A stretch of DNA of 64,000 bases, from the NCBI RefSeq assembly GCF_900637185.1, contig NZ_LR134352.1:4206001-4270000 (forward strand), in the 5' to 3' direction. This document shows positions 63,610 through 64,000 of the stretch, in pieces (position 1 is the stretch's first letter; each line of letters begins with the position of its first letter). The notes under the pieces were generated by a model. The model searched no databases. It was not told the DNA's origin and saw only the letters and a program-made list of their open reading frames with translations. This DNA comes from Nocardia asteroides (GTDB taxonomy: Bacteria; Actinomycetota; Actinomycetes; Mycobacteriales; Mycobacteriaceae). The translations under genes were made by a program, and so were the position numbers.

Positions 63610-64000
63610 TTGACCCTACTGTCGTTCGGCAGTGCCAGATCCACCCGCGCCGGTGCCGACACCGCGCACCGGCTGGGACGCCGGGGCAGCGATCTGCCGT
63701 TGCGGGTCGTCGAGATCGCCGACCCCACCGATGGCGGTCACCTGCTGATCTTCGGCGAACCGCGCGACGGCTGCCTGGTCCGGGTGCACTCACGCTGCCT
63801 CTACGGCGAGGGTCTGGGCTCCGACGACTGCGACTGCGGCGCCGAGCTCACCGAGTCGATGGACCGCATCCAGGCCGAGGGCGCCGGGGTACTGGCCTAC
63901 CTCGATCAGGAGGGTCGGGGCGCGGGCCTGATCTGGAAGGCCCGGGGATACCGGGAGAGCGAACTGTCCGGGGCGGACACCTTCGACAGCTACGAGCGCC
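63610..64000 (+). CDS. GTP cyclohydrolase II-like protein, N-terminal part
   Basis: 130 codons are present and the gene runs off the right edge. The zinc site CLYGEGLGSDDCDC keeps the Cys-x10-Cys-x-Cys spacing of RibA, after RVHSR, and LDQEGRGAGLIWKARGY matches the QEGRGxGL substrate loop. So GTP ring opening (first riboflavin step) or a related purine reaction is expected. Two things differ from standard RibA: the usual DTVEAN stretch is replaced by ADTFDSYER, and no other riboflavin gene is nearby. The start is TTG at 63610, with GGAGG 4-5 nt upstream. It lies 73 bp after the PfkB-like gene on the same strand and is probably co-transcribed. Confidence 0.8.
   Translation, partial: MTLLSFGSARSTRAGADTAHRLGRRGSDLPLRVVEIADPTDGGHLLIFGEPRDGCLVRVHSRCLYGEGLGSDDCDCGAELTESMDRIQAEGAGVLAYLDQEGRGAGLIWKARGYRESELSGADTFDSYER

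Overview
The window comes from a high-GC actinobacterium of the mycolic-acid group, most likely Nocardia or a close relative. The reasons are roughly 70% GC throughout, a mycothiol gene (mshC), an MMPL transporter with an MTB12-like lipoprotein, and a block (mshC ... SCO1664-family, DUF3090, histidine phosphatase, uppP ... lppL, DUF5703, pyrD) that matches the gene neighbourhood I remember around Rv2130c-Rv2139 of Mycobacterium tuberculosis. The genus is an inference, not proven by any single gene. I saw no tRNA, rRNA, CRISPR array, insertion sequence or phage structural gene.

Layout. 1-16.4 kb: the end of a DUF1508 gene and one giant four-module NRPS on the minus strand (A-T-E-C-A-T-E-C-A-T-C-A-T-TE) that should release a D,D,L,L tetrapeptide. 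Two extra half condensation domains sit in its E-C-A junctions. 16.4-19.2 kb: a divergent PucR-type regulator, a cyclase/arylformamidase-like enzyme, then a 51-bp perfect palindrome. 19.2-24 kb: long-chain acyl-CoA ligase and YhgE/Pip membrane protein, divergent from a TetR regulator with a clear operator, then an alpha-carbonic anhydrase lipoprotein. 24-31 kb: two different stand-alone UvrA-like ABC ATPases flanking a VOC/AraC pair, then a methyltransferase/MerR operon with a textbook MerR operator. 31-35.7 kb: secreted DUF1460 enzyme, two zinc-type medium-chain dehydrogenases, a FrnE-like DsbA protein and a histidine phosphatase. 35.7-43.6 kb: a CPA1 antiporter fused to a UBP zinc finger, two TetR regulators, an enoyl-CoA hydratase, an Abi-alpha/DUF445 pair, a tandem universal stress protein and a dienelactone hydrolase.

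43.7-50.1 kb: mshC, an HTH/hydrolase pair and the conserved SCO1664-DUF3090-phosphatase-uppP operon. 50.3-58.9 kb: an accessory block between uppP and lppL, holding an aldo/keto reductase, an iron-box-controlled hmuTUV haem importer, a TetR/SDR pair with matching operators, and a three-gene MMPL operon. 59-64 kb: lppL-DUF5703-pyrD, a small unknown gene, a PfkB-fold protein that has lost its catalytic aspartate, and a truncated GTP cyclohydrolase II-like gene at the right edge.

A recurring regulatory theme is a TANNNT -10 box 6-8 nt from the start codon with no Shine-Dalgarno (mshC, hmuT, the TetR at 54.4 kb, the methyltransferase), which suggests leaderless transcripts. The best leads for something new are the half condensation domains of the NRPS, the catalytically broken PfkB protein paired with a divergent GTP cyclohydrolase II, the antiporter-UBP fusion, the paired UvrA-like genes and the very long perfect palindrome.
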